Shown here piece after piece: positions 9,235 through 17,265 of a stretch of 64,000 nucleotides of DNA (positions are counted from its first letter, which is position 1; each line of letters begins with the position of its first letter). Both the position numbers and the translations under genes were made by a program. The DNA is from Pseudomonas typographi (GTDB taxonomy: Bacteria; Pseudomonadota; Gammaproteobacteria; Pseudomonadales; Pseudomonadaceae). Below the pieces are notes generated by a model. It had not been told where the DNA came from, searched no databases, and was given only the letters and a program-made list of their open reading frames with translations. The stretch is taken from the NCBI RefSeq assembly GCF_014694385.1, contig NZ_JAAOCA010000002.1:1-64000 (forward strand), read 5' to 3'.

Positions 9235-9265
9235 GCTGGGCCCTCTTCGTGTGTACAGCGTAGTT

Positions 9266-9295
9266 GCCCCTGCCAGCGGTGCTGCCGGCAGGGGC
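9266..9295 (-). terminator. Stem-loop between opdP and dppA
   Basis: GCCCCTGCC (9266-9274) pairs perfectly with GGCAGGGGC (9287-9295) around a 12-base loop, beginning seven bases after the opdP stop. No T run follows on the minus strand, so it is better read as an attenuator or message-stabilising structure than a full terminator. Confidence 0.55.
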
Positions 9296-9301
9296 TGCGG
9301 T

Positions 9302-10678
9302 TTACAGAATGTTAAAAGGGACGGTGGTCACCACGCGCAGTTCGTTCAGGCTGCCGTCTACCTGGTATTCGCTGGCGCGGTGGGCGGTGTAGGTGGCGCG
9401 GATGCTGCTGTTTTTCAACGCACCGCTCTGCACGGTGTACGCAGTGCCAACGCCGTACTCGTAGTGGCTTTCGCCATTTACCCCGGCCATGTCATAGCCG
9501 GTGCCCTTGTAGTGGGTGCCGTCGATGCCCCAGCCGCGTGCCGTATACAGGTTGAACTTAAGGCCTGGCGCGCCGTACTCGGCCATGTTCAGGCTGTAGC
9601 CGAACTGCAGGGATTTCTCGTTAGGGCCGTTGAAGTCCGACAGCAGCGAGTTGGCCAGGAAGATCCCGTTGGTTTCATGCAGGTAGTCGAAGTACTCGTT
9701 GCCGTTCACTTGCTGCCAAGCAGCCATCACGCTGTGCGCGCCATGGCTGAGGGTGAAGGCCAAGCTGTAGGTATCGTTGTCGATGGCACCTAACTTGGCG
9801 CTGCCTTGATCGCGGGTTTTGTAGTAATTCAGCGCGGTGTTCAAGGCCAGCACGGCCGGGTCGCCCAGGTCATGGGCCAGGCCGATGTAGTACTGGTTCC
9901 AGAAATCCTTGGCTTGGGTGGCGTAAATGCTGGTTTCCAGGCTTTCCAGTGGCTGGTAGGTGAACCCGGCGGTGCTGGCATGGTCGGTGGATACCCCACG
10001 GTTGCCGTACTCGGCAACGAAACGGGTCAGGCTTTGCTCGGTACGCGGCGACACCCGGTCGAAGGTGCCGGCATCGAGGCTCAGGTTATTGAACTCGGCG
10101 CTGTGCAGGCTCAGGCCCTCGAAACTTGACGGCAAGGCGCGGTTGCCGACGCTGGCGATCATCGGCGTGTCCATGTTCTGCCGCCCAGCCGTGAGCGTGG
10201 TATTGGCCACCCGTGCCTTGAGGTTGCCCAGGCCTCGCTTGCTCCATTGCCCCACGGCATCGCCGTCGCTGTCGGTTAAGGTGCGGTTGCCGCCGCCGGC
10301 GATGCGGCCACGGCCCTGCTGCAGGGCAATTTCATTGTATGCCGCCGCTTCCGCGCCAAAGCCTACGGTGCCCTGGGTAAACCCTGAGGTGTAGCGCAGG
10401 ATGGTGCCCTGGGTCCAAGCGTCACGCAGGCGGGTGGTTTCGCGGGTGCCGCCCTTGAGGATGTAAAAACGTGTGTCGCGCTTGGTGCGCTCCTGGGCGA
10501 AAAAGTTTTTCGTCGAACCCGACAGCACTTGGCCTGGGGCGAAGCCGGTGGCTTCGGCCTGGGTGTTGTTGGCCTTCAATTCGGTGGGTACGAACGCCTG
10601 GCCGGCAGGGGCGGCCAGTGCCGCCGAGGCAGTGCTGGCCAGGGCTGCGGCCAGAAAGGTGCGTTGCGTCAACTGCAT
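9302..10678 (-). CDS. opdP: OprD-family outer membrane porin (OpdP-like)
   Basis: The 458-residue protein has a signal peptide (MQLTQRTFLAAALASTASAALA) and an OprD-family barrel: RTKRDTRFYILKGGTRETTR, then DAWTQGTILRYTSGFTQGTVGFG and the downstream SDGDAVGQWSKRGLGNLKAR loop. OprD porins are 18-strand, substrate-selective channels for basic amino acids, peptides and small carboxylates. Lying inside a dpp gene set, it most likely admits di/tripeptides across the outer membrane, as reported for OpdP of P. aeruginosa, which also lets in carbapenems. It has its own 137-base upstream region with a perfect 14-base palindrome, so it may be controlled separately from the preceding dppA gene. Confidence 0.92.
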   Translation of the reverse strand: MQLTQRTFLAAALASTASAALAAPAGQAFVPTELKANNTQAEATGFAPGQVLSGSTKNFFAQERTKRDTRFYILKGGTRETTRLRDAWTQGTILRYTSGFTQGTVGFGAEAAAYNEIALQQGRGRIAGGGNRTLTDSDGDAVGQWSKRGLGNLKARVANTTLTAGRQNMDTPMIASVGNRALPSSFEGLSLHSAEFNNLSLDAGTFDRVSPRTEQSLTRFVAEYGNRGVSTDHASTAGFTYQPLESLETSIYATQAKDFWNQYYIGLAHDLGDPAVLALNTALNYYKTRDQGSAKLGAIDNDTYSLAFTLSHGAHSVMAAWQQVNGNEYFDYLHETNGIFLANSLLSDFNGPNEKSLQFGYSLNMAEYGAPGLKFNLYTARGWGIDGTHYKGTGYDMAGVNGESHYEYGVGTAYTVQSGALKNSSIRATYTAHRASEYQVDGSLNELRVVTTVPFNIL

Positions 10679-10742
10679 GTGTGTTGCTCCATTTGTTTTC
10701 TAGTTGTTTAACCGGCTTGTGCGAACCGGGTGTTGCGGGTGT

Positions 10743-10756
10743 AGCAAACGTTTGCT
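10743..10756. promoter_or_regulatory. Perfect 14-base palindrome, LacI-family operator-like, upstream of opdP
   Basis: AGCAAACGTTTGCT is an exact palindrome 65 bases upstream of the opdP start and 60 bases past the preceding dppA stop. The core GCAAACGTTTGC is the shape of LacI/PurR family operators, with a central CG. No LacI-family gene is in the window, so the regulator, if any, is elsewhere. Confidence 0.55.
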
Positions 10757-10815
10757 TAGGGCAGATCGCGCCTATTCGACGACAGGTTGGCTATCGCCGG
10801 GGGCATGAGGGTGGT

Positions 10816-12408
10816 TCAGTCGACCCATTGCACGTCGGTGAAGCTGTTACGGCCCAGCGGGCTGACGACGAAGCCTTCTACCTGGATGCTGACGGGCTGG
10901 TTGACAGTGGAGTGGGCGATCGGGGTGATCGGCACCTGTTGCTTGAGCCGCTGTTGGGCCTGTTGGTAAAGCGTGGTGCGGGTCGCGCGGTCCGTGCTGT
11001 GCTTGGCCTCGGTCACCAGGCGGTCGTAGGTGCTGTCGCACCAGCGGGCGGCATTATTGCTGCCGATACTGGCGCAGCTGTAGAGTGTGGCCAGCCAGTT
11101 GTCCGGGTCGCCGTTGTCACCGGTCCAGCCGAGCAGGGCGATGTCGTGCTCGCCATTTTGGGTGCGTTTCAAGTATTCGCCCCATTCATAGCTGACGATA
11201 TTCGCTTTGATACCCACCTTGGCCCAATCGGCCTGGAGCATCTCGGCCATCAACCGGGCGTTGGGGTTATAGGGGCGCTGTACCGGCATGGCCCAGAGGG
11301 TGACCTCGGTGCCTTCCTGTACGCCTGCCTGGCGCAACAACTGCTTGGCTTTTTCTGGGTCGTAGGGCGCATCTACCAGGGTGGTGTCGTAGGACCACTG
11401 CGTGGGCGGCATGGCATTGACCGCCAATTGCCCAGAGCCGTGGTACACCGCCTTGAGGATGCGCGGCTTGTCGATGGCCATGTCCAGCGCTTGGCGCACG
11501 GGCAATTGGTCGAAGGGCGCGCGTTCGGTGTTATAAGCCACGTAGCCCAGGTTGTAGCCGGCCTGCTGCAGCACTTTGATGCCCGGCGCTTGCTCCAGCG
11601 CCGGCAAATCCGCCGGGCGCGGGTTGAGCGTGACCTGGCATTCGTTCCTGCGCAGCTTTTGCATCCGTACCGAGGCATCGGTATTGATAGCGAACACGAG
11701 CTGGTCGAGCTTCACCCGCTCCGGCGCCCAGTAGTTTGGGTGGGCCCTGTAGCGGATTTGCGCATCTTTTTGGTAGCGCGCGAACCGGAACGGCCCGGTA
11801 CCGATGGGTTGGTGGTTGATGTCGCTAGGCTTGCCCTGGGCGAGCAACTGCGCGGCATACTCTGCCGAGAGGATCGCGGCGAAATTCATCGCTAGGTTCT
11901 GAATAAAGGCGGCATCCACGTGCTTGAGGCGGAACACCACCGTCATCGGCCCGGTTTTGCTCACCTGTTCGATGTTGCGGTCCAACCCCATGCTGGTGAA
12001 GAACGGAAACTCCGAAGGGTAAGCGCGGCGGAATGGGTGCTGCGGGTCGAGCATGCGGGTAAAGGTGAACACCACGTCGTCGGCGTTGAAGTCGCGGCTG
12101 GGCTTGAACTGTGTGTTGCTGTGGAATTTCACCCCGGGGCGCAGGTAAAAAGTCCAGGCCAGGCCATCGTCGCTCACCTCCCAACGTTCGGCCAAGGCAG
12201 GCACCGCGAGCGTGCCGCCTTTTTCGAACTCGGCCAGCCGGTTGTAGATTGGCTCGCTCGCATCATTGTCGGTGCCGGACGTGTACTGGGCGATGTCGAA
12301 ACCCGCCGGGCTCGCTTCGGAGCAGAATACCAGCGTGCTCGCAGCCTCGGCGCTGGCCAGCCAGCTCAGCCCGAGCAGGGCTGCAATCATTGTGTTGTGC
12401 GTGCTCAT
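10816..12408 (-). CDS. dppA: Periplasmic di/oligopeptide-binding protein (DppA type), middle copy
   Basis: The 530-residue product starts MSTHNTMIAALLGLSWLASAEA, a signal peptide, followed by the SBP_bac_5 body STLVFCSEASPAGFDIAQYT. The matching segments RLAEFEKGGTLAVPALAERW and DGLAWTFYLRPGVKFHSNTQ place it with DppA. It closely resembles the copy at 12625-14226 along the whole length, indicating tandem duplication, and probably widens the range of peptides taken up. I chose ATG 12408 because the signal peptide begins there; the frame stays open upstream to 12594 but that stretch does not look like a leader. Confidence 0.93.
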   Translation of the reverse strand: MSTHNTMIAALLGLSWLASAEAASTLVFCSEASPAGFDIAQYTSGTDNDASEPIYNRLAEFEKGGTLAVPALAERWEVSDDGLAWTFYLRPGVKFHSNTQFKPSRDFNADDVVFTFTRMLDPQHPFRRAYPSEFPFFTSMGLDRNIEQVSKTGPMTVVFRLKHVDAAFIQNLAMNFAAILSAEYAAQLLAQGKPSDINHQPIGTGPFRFARYQKDAQIRYRAHPNYWAPERVKLDQLVFAINTDASVRMQKLRRNECQVTLNPRPADLPALEQAPGIKVLQQAGYNLGYVAYNTERAPFDQLPVRQALDMAIDKPRILKAVYHGSGQLAVNAMPPTQWSYDTTLVDAPYDPEKAKQLLRQAGVQEGTEVTLWAMPVQRPYNPNARLMAEMLQADWAKVGIKANIVSYEWGEYLKRTQNGEHDIALLGWTGDNGDPDNWLATLYSCASIGSNNAARWCDSTYDRLVTEAKHSTDRATRTTLYQQAQQRLKQQVPITPIAHSTVNQPVSIQVEGFVVSPLGRNSFTDVQWVD

Positions 12409-12575
12409 GGGGTGTATCGAAACCTCTTGGTCAGGGAACCATTGCGTGGGCCGCGCCCGAATTTGGGCAAAACGGTGGCCACACGCGGACACTAGGTTCC
12501 GGCACCAGGGGTGGGTAGAAGAGTTTTCAGCAAAACCTGTGGGAAAGTTCGGCAATCGCTTTGCGCGTAGGCGCC

Positions 12576-12600
12576 GCCCCGGTGCTCGCGGCACCGGGGC
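12576..12600 (-). terminator. Perfect 10-base-pair stem-loop after the first dppA gene
   Basis: GCCCCGGTGC (12576-12585) pairs exactly with GCACCGGGGC (12591-12600) across a five-base loop, 24 bases after the dppA stop at 12625. The minus strand has no T run afterwards. It may protect the dppA message from 3' decay or limit read-through into the next dppA. Confidence 0.6.
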
Positions 12601-12624
12601 AGGCCCATTGGCTAGCGTTGTGCG

Positions 12625-14226
12625 TCAGTTCTTGATGCCGACACCGTAGAAGGAGTTCAGGCCCAAGGGGCTGATCTTGAAGTCGACCACGCTGGTACGC
12701 ATCGGCTGGTACACCGTGGAGTGCGCGATGGGGGTGTAAGGCACCTGCTGCTTGAGCAACTGCTGGGCCTTTTCGTACAGCGGCGTGCGGTCGGCTTGCT
12801 GGGGCGTTGCCTTGGCAGCCTTGATCAGCTTGTCGTAGTCCTGGTTGCAGAACTTGGCGAAGTTATTGCCGTTAACGGCATCACAACCAAACAGCGTGCC
12901 CAGCCAGTTGTCCGGGTCGCCGTTGTCACCGCTCCAACCGATCAGCATGGCGTCGGTTTCGCCGGCCTTGGCGCGCTTGATGTACTCACCCCATTCGTAG
13001 CTGACGATCTTGGCGTTAATGCCGATTTTCTTCCAATCGGACTGCAGCATTTCGGCCATCAGCTTGGCGTTGGGGTTGTACGGCCGTTGCACCGGCATGG
13101 CCCATAGCTGGATCTCGGTGCCTTCCTTCACGCCGGCTTCCTTGAGCAGCGCCTTGGCTTTTTCCGGGTCGAAGGGCGCGTCCTTGATGGATTTATCATA
13201 GCCCCATTGGGTCGGTGGCATGGCGTTGACCGCCAGTTGGCCGGCGCCTTGGTACACCGCTTCGATGATCCGCGGTTTATCCACCGCCATGTCCAGCGCC
13301 TGGCGCACGCGCAGGTCATCCAGCGGCTTGTGGGTTACGTTGTACGAGATATAGCCCAGGTTGAAGCCCGGCTGATTGGGCATCTGCAGGTTTTTGTCTG
13401 CTTTAAGCGGCTCGAGGTCGGCTGGGCGAGGGTATGCGGTAACCTGGCACTCGTTATTCTTGAGCTTCTGCGCCCGTACCGAGGCGTCGGTGGTGATGGC
13501 GAAGATCAAGTTATCGATCTTCACGTCCGCCGGGTTCCAATAGTCCTTGTTGCCCTTGTAGCGTATTTGCGAGTCTTTTTGATAGCGGCCGAACACGAAC
13601 GGGCCCGTGCCGATGGGTTGCTGGTTAATCAGCTCGGGCTTGCCTTCCTTGAGCAGTTTGTCTGCATATTCGGCCGACTGGACAGAGGCGAAGGGCATGG
13701 CCAGGTCTTGGATGAAGGCCGCGTCGATCGTGCCCAAGTGGAATTTGACGGTGTAATCGTCGACCTTCTCGATCTGCTTGATGTTGTCGTTCATGCCCAT
13801 GTCGGTGAAGTACGGGAACTCGGTGGGGTACGCCTTACGAAACGGCATGTTCGGGTCGAGCATGCGGTTAAAGGTGAACAACACGTCATCGGCGTTGAAC
13901 TCGCGGGTGGGCTTGAAATAGTCGGTGGTGTGAAACTTCACGCCTTGGCGAAGGTGAAAGGTGTACGTCAGGCCATCATCGGCCACATCCCAACTGGTCG
14001 CCAGGCCCGGGATCACGGTGGTGCTACCGCGTTGGAACTGGGTCAAGCGGTTGAAGACGGTTTCCGCGGACGCATCGAAGTCGGTTCCGGTGGTGTACTG
14101 CCCTGGGTCGAAGCCAGCAGGGCTGCCTTCCGAACAGAACACCAGGTTGGAAGCGGCCTGTGCCAGCGGGGTCGCGGCGAACAGGCCAGCACCAACGAGA
14201 AACGGAATGACTGCATGTTTGAGCAT
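12625..14226 (-). CDS. dppA: Periplasmic di/oligopeptide-binding protein (DppA type), first gene of the cluster
   Basis: The 533-residue product begins MLKHAVIPFLVGAGLFAATP, continues to a signal cleavage near PLAQA-A, then SNLVFCSEGSPAGFDPGQYT typical of SBP_bac_5 proteins. Segments NRLTQFQRGSTTVIPGLATS and FHLRQGVKFHTTDYFKPTRE match DppA. It is the promoter-proximal member of the cluster. ATG 14226 was chosen: GAGG lies five bases upstream, while the frame extension to 14313 overlaps a structured leader. The leader holds nested stems and an AACAATGA motif overlapping the ribosome site, which suggests post-transcriptional control. Confidence 0.93.
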   Translation of the reverse strand: MLKHAVIPFLVGAGLFAATPLAQAASNLVFCSEGSPAGFDPGQYTTGTDFDASAETVFNRLTQFQRGSTTVIPGLATSWDVADDGLTYTFHLRQGVKFHTTDYFKPTREFNADDVLFTFNRMLDPNMPFRKAYPTEFPYFTDMGMNDNIKQIEKVDDYTVKFHLGTIDAAFIQDLAMPFASVQSAEYADKLLKEGKPELINQQPIGTGPFVFGRYQKDSQIRYKGNKDYWNPADVKIDNLIFAITTDASVRAQKLKNNECQVTAYPRPADLEPLKADKNLQMPNQPGFNLGYISYNVTHKPLDDLRVRQALDMAVDKPRIIEAVYQGAGQLAVNAMPPTQWGYDKSIKDAPFDPEKAKALLKEAGVKEGTEIQLWAMPVQRPYNPNAKLMAEMLQSDWKKIGINAKIVSYEWGEYIKRAKAGETDAMLIGWSGDNGDPDNWLGTLFGCDAVNGNNFAKFCNQDYDKLIKAAKATPQQADRTPLYEKAQQLLKQQVPYTPIAHSTVYQPMRTSVVDFKISPLGLNSFYGVGIKN

Positions 14227-14231
14227 GGTGG

Positions 14232-14241
14232 CCTCATTGTT
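14232..14241 (-). promoter_or_regulatory. Ribosome site with Crc/Hfq-like A-rich motif before dppA
   Basis: On the minus strand AACAATGA (14241-14234) matches the Pseudomonas catabolite-repression motif AANAANAA at seven of eight positions and overlaps the GAGG ribosome site (14235-14232) of dppA. Peptide and amino-acid uptake genes are common Crc/Hfq targets, so translational repression is plausible, but not shown. Confidence 0.35.
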
Positions 14242-14259
14242 GTCATTTTCAGAAAAGAG

Positions 14260-14320
14260 GGCAGCCTTATGGGCGCCCTGCGGATACTTATGCAGGGCGC
14301 GTACCCAGTGCAATGCTGCC
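14260..14320 (-). promoter_or_regulatory. Nested stem-loop leader of the dpp cluster
   Basis: In the leader of the first dppA, GCGCCCTGC (14273-14281) pairs perfectly with GCAGGGCGC (14292-14300), and an outer GGCAGC (14260-14265) pairs with GCTGCC (14315-14320). The structure ends 34 bases before the start codon. I do not recognise a named riboswitch. Confidence 0.45.
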
Positions 14321-14448
14321 GGCTGCGACTTATCTCAAAATGCTGTCCCGACGTACTAGAATGTCGCATCGATGTAATTCGATAACACAGGCCGGTAGGG
14401 CAGGGGGGGTATTTCAGGCGCGTATGCACTGTGTCCGCACATTATGGC

Positions 14449-14500
14449 AAAAAGGGCCCTGCCACGGTGCGCCAGCGCGGCGAAGCCTGGCGCGGGGCAG
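14449..14500 (-). terminator. Rho-independent terminator of the SIMPL-domain gene
   Basis: Reading leftwards after the stop at 14517, a stem pairs GCGCCAG (14469-14475) with CTGGCGC (14487-14493), extended by CTGCC (14459-14463) with GGCAG (14496-14500). The minus strand then shows a run of five T (complement of AAAAA at 14449-14453). Stem plus T run fits an intrinsic terminator that separates this gene from the dpp cluster. Confidence 0.65.
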
Positions 14501-14516
14501 AGCCCCTGGCGCGGCG

Positions 14517-15230
14517 TCACGGGGCCATTTGCACCTCGATGAGGCCGCCCGCGTTGACCTGCACTTGCGTGGTACCGGCTTCGATGTCGGGCGTGACCGG
14601 CGCGGCGTCGGCACGTGCGGCCTTCATCATCATCGGCATGGGCGCCGCACGCATGGAACCGCCACCCTCGTTCAGGTCCAGGTTCACGATCTTGTACCCG
14701 CTACCACCCATCGCTTCGGTCACCCGCTGGGCGCGGGCCTTGAAGGCCGCCACCGCGTCTTTGAGCAGGGCGTCTTCGTTGTCTTTGCGCGTTTGATCAG
14801 CGATGCCGAACGCCATGCCGCCCATTTTCAGGGTTTGCAGCAGTTCACCGGTCAACGTGGACAGCGCTGGGAAGTCCTGGCTTTGCAGGCGCACCTCGGC
14901 ACGCTCGCGCCAGCCGGTGATCTTTTGGCCCTTGTCGTCGTACACCGGATAGCTGCGCCGGCTACCCATGCTGGCGGTTACGCCCTGTGTGCCTCGGGCC
15001 TGGGCCAGCGCCTTGTTGAGCAGGGTGCTGATGCCGGCGGCCAATTGCGCCGGGTCGCGCCCTTGGTCTTCGGTGTAAAGCGTGACGGTCATCAGGTCCC
15101 GCGGTACCTCGCGGCTGGCCTCGGCGTGCAGCGATATTTGGTTGTAGTGCAGTTCATCGGCATAGGTAAGGGGGGGTATGAGCAGGCTGGCGGCCAACAG
15201 TAGTGCCGAGCAGCGGCGAAGGGCGAACAT
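14517..15230 (-). CDS. SIMPL (DUF541) domain periplasmic protein
   Basis: The 237-residue product has a signal peptide (MFALRRCSALLLAASLLIPP up to about TYA) followed by a SIMPL domain, recognised from ISLHAEASREVPRDLMTVTL, the central VRLQSQDFPALSTLTGEL and the C-terminal AFKARAQRVTEAMGGSGYKI. The family is secreted or periplasmic; E. coli YggE, a relative, is linked to oxidative-stress tolerance, but no enzymatic activity is established. It diverges from roxS, an arrangement I recall from P. aeruginosa, which hints at a link to respiratory or redox control. It ends at a strong terminator. Confidence 0.88.
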   Translation of the reverse strand: MFALRRCSALLLAASLLIPPLTYADELHYNQISLHAEASREVPRDLMTVTLYTEDQGRDPAQLAAGISTLLNKALAQARGTQGVTASMGSRRSYPVYDDKGQKITGWRERAEVRLQSQDFPALSTLTGELLQTLKMGGMAFGIADQTRKDNEDALLKDAVAAFKARAQRVTEAMGGSGYKIVNLDLNEGGGSMRAAPMPMMMKAARADAAPVTPDIEAGTTQVQVNAGGLIEVQMAP

Positions 15231-15317
15231 GGGAGCTCCTTATCGGGGGAAGGCGGGTTCCTGCCCCTGAGACTGTATCCTGGGGGTGCGGTTCAACTGT
15301 GGCTGTTTGCCGCAGCT

Positions 15318-15348
15318 TTGTCAGTCATCTAAGGGCATTAGGTATACT
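15318..15348 (+). promoter_or_regulatory. Candidate sigma-70 promoter for roxSR
   Basis: TTGTCA at 15318-15323 and TATACT at 15343-15348 are good -35 and -10 matches with a 19-base spacer, slightly long. The -10 lies 31 bases before the roxS start. Predicted by eye only. Confidence 0.4.
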
Positions 15349-15379
15349 TTTGAAACTATTTACCCGCTCAGGAGAGCGA

Positions 15380-16633
15380 ATGCTCGCCGCCTTCCCCCCG
15401 TTGTCCGCCACCCGCCAGAACCTTTGGCGGCTCACCCTGGTGCGTATTCTGGTGCTGGCGGCCCAGGCCGGTTCCGTGGGGTTTGCCTACCTGGCCCATC
15501 TGCTGCCGCTGCCCTGGCTGCCTTTGGTCATTACCCTGTCGTTCTCGGCCGTGCTGTGCGCGGTGACTGCCGCGCGGCTGCGGGTGCCGTTGCCGGTGAC
15601 CGAATTCGAATACGCGCTGCAATTGGGTTGCGACCTGCTGATCCACAGCGTGCTGCTTTATTATTCCGGCGGCTCCACCAACCCGTTCGTGTCGTATTAT
15701 CTGGTGCCGCTGACCATTGCCGCGGTCACCCTGCCGTGGATCTATTCACTGGCGCTTTCGGGCTTGGCGCTGGCTAGCTATACCTTTTTGCTGTTGCGGT
15801 TCCACCCGCTGGAAACCTACCCGGTGGCGCGCGAGAACATGCAGGTGTATGGCATGTGGATGAGCATCGCGTTGGCCGCTGGGGTGATTACCTTCTTTGC
15901 CGCGCGCATGGCCGAAGAACTGCGGCGCCAAGAGCAGTGGCGGGCGCAGCGGCGCGAAGAGGGCCTGCGCGACCAGCAATTGCTCGCCGTGGCCACCGAA
16001 GCGGCCGGCGCGGCCCACGAGTTGGGCACGCCCTTGGCGACCATGAGCGTGCTGCTCAAGGAGATGCGCCAGGATCACCACGACCCCGCCCTGCAGGAGG
16101 ACCTGGCCCTGCTGCAAGACCAAGTAAAACTGTGCAAGGAAACCTTGCAGCAACTGGTGCGCGCCGCCGAGGCCAACCGCCGCCTGGACGTTAGCGCACG
16201 CCCGGTCACGCTCTGGCTCGAAGAGGCCACCCACCGCTGGCACCTGATGCGCCCGGAAACCACTTACCGTTACCGCCTGGAGGGGCAGGGCACGCCGCCG
16301 TTGATCGCACCGGCGCCCGACCTCACCCAGGCATTGTTGAACCTGCTCAACAATGCCGCCGACGCGTGCCCAGATGGCTTGCAAGTGACGCTGGGCTGGG
16401 ACCATGAAAACATCTTCATCCAAATACGCGACCACGGCCCGGGTGTGCCCCTGGCTATTGCCGAGCAAATCGGCAAACCTTTCTTTACGACCAAGGGCAA
16501 GGGCTTCGGCCTGGGCCTGTTCCTGAGCAAGGCAAGCGTGACCCGCGCAGGCGGCTCAGTAAAACTCTATAGTCATGAGGATGGCGGCACGCTCACCGAG
16601 CTGCGCCTTCCGCTGACCCGCGAGGAGATTTGA
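15380..16633 (+). CDS. roxS: Redox-sensing histidine kinase RoxS (RegB/PrrB family)
   Basis: The 417-residue kinase starts MLAAFPPLSATRQNLWRLTL at ATG 15380, preceded by CAGGAG. Residues about 15-190 contain several membrane spans. The RegB-type phosphorylation box reads EAAGAAHELGTPLATM with His213. The ATPase domain has NLLNNAADACPDG (N box), RDHGPGVP (G1) and TKGKGFGLGLFLSK (G2). RegB-type kinases sense the quinone pool or redox state and, in Pseudomonas, RoxS/RoxR activates the cyanide-insensitive oxidase and other terminal oxidases. It is directly followed by roxR. The long frame starting at 15203 is rejected because it overlaps the SIMPL gene promoter. Confidence 0.92.
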   Translation: MLAAFPPLSATRQNLWRLTLVRILVLAAQAGSVGFAYLAHLLPLPWLPLVITLSFSAVLCAVTAARLRVPLPVTEFEYALQLGCDLLIHSVLLYYSGGSTNPFVSYYLVPLTIAAVTLPWIYSLALSGLALASYTFLLLRFHPLETYPVARENMQVYGMWMSIALAAGVITFFAARMAEELRRQEQWRAQRREEGLRDQQLLAVATEAAGAAHELGTPLATMSVLLKEMRQDHHDPALQEDLALLQDQVKLCKETLQQLVRAAEANRRLDVSARPVTLWLEEATHRWHLMRPETTYRYRLEGQGTPPLIAPAPDLTQALLNLLNNAADACPDGLQVTLGWDHENIFIQIRDHGPGVPLAIAEQIGKPFFTTKGKGFGLGLFLSKASVTRAGGSVKLYSHEDGGTLTELRLPLTREEI

Positions 16634-17194
16634 ATGGCTGACGAAACCGTGGTTGAAAGCGACGAGCTACCGCACCTGTTGCTGGTCGACGACGACGCCA
16701 CCTTTACCCGCGTGATGGCCCGTGCCATGGCGCGCCGTGGCCTGCGGGTGAGTACCGCGGGCTCGGCCGAAGAGGGCCTGGCCCTGGCCCAGCACGACAC
16801 GCCCGATTATGCCGCCCTGGACCTCAAAATGGAGGGCGATTCGGGCTTGGTGCTGCTGCCCAGGTTGCTCGAGCTGGACCCCGGCATGCGCGTGGTAATC
16901 CTCACCGGTTACTCGAGCATCGCCACCGCGGTGGAAGCGATCAAGCGCGGCGCGCGCAACTACCTGTGCAAACCCGCCGATGCCGACGATGTGCTGGCGG
17001 CGTTGATGTCTGACCACGCCGACCTGGACACCCTGGTGCCCGACAACCCCATGTCGGTCGACCGTTTGCAGTGGGAGCATATCCAGCGGGTGTTGACCGA
17101 GCACGAAGGCAATATCTCCGCTACCGCCCGCGCCTTGGGCATGCACCGGCGAACCTTACAGCGCAAATTGCAAAAGCGGCCGGTGCGGCGCTGA
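16634..17194 (+). CDS. roxR: Response regulator RoxR (RegA/PrrA/ActR family)
   Basis: The 186-residue regulator has a receiver domain with the acidic pocket LLVDDD, phospho-acceptor Asp63 in AALDLKMEGDSG, the conserved Thr in ILTGYSS and the Lys in LCKPAD. A short C-terminal Fis-like helix-turn-helix (GNISATARALGMHRRTLQRKL) matches RegA/PrrA. The start codon abuts the roxS stop with no gap, so the pair is co-translated. RoxR is expected to bind upstream of respiratory genes when phosphorylated by RoxS. Confidence 0.95.
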   Translation: MADETVVESDELPHLLLVDDDATFTRVMARAMARRGLRVSTAGSAEEGLALAQHDTPDYAALDLKMEGDSGLVLLPRLLELDPGMRVVILTGYSSIATAVEAIKRGARNYLCKPADADDVLAALMSDHADLDTLVPDNPMSVDRLQWEHIQRVLTEHEGNISATARALGMHRRTLQRKLQKRPVRR

Positions 17195-17265
17195 GCGCCG
17201 GCCTTGACCTTCAACGCTGCGCGGTTCACGGCCGAACCGCAGCGGCGCCTGCACGAGCCTGATCA

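Noticed and set aside
13207..14385. 392-codon plus-strand open frame opposite dppA
   Set aside because: Antisense to a clear binding-protein gene; composition reflects the reverse of dppA codons, with no ribosome site.
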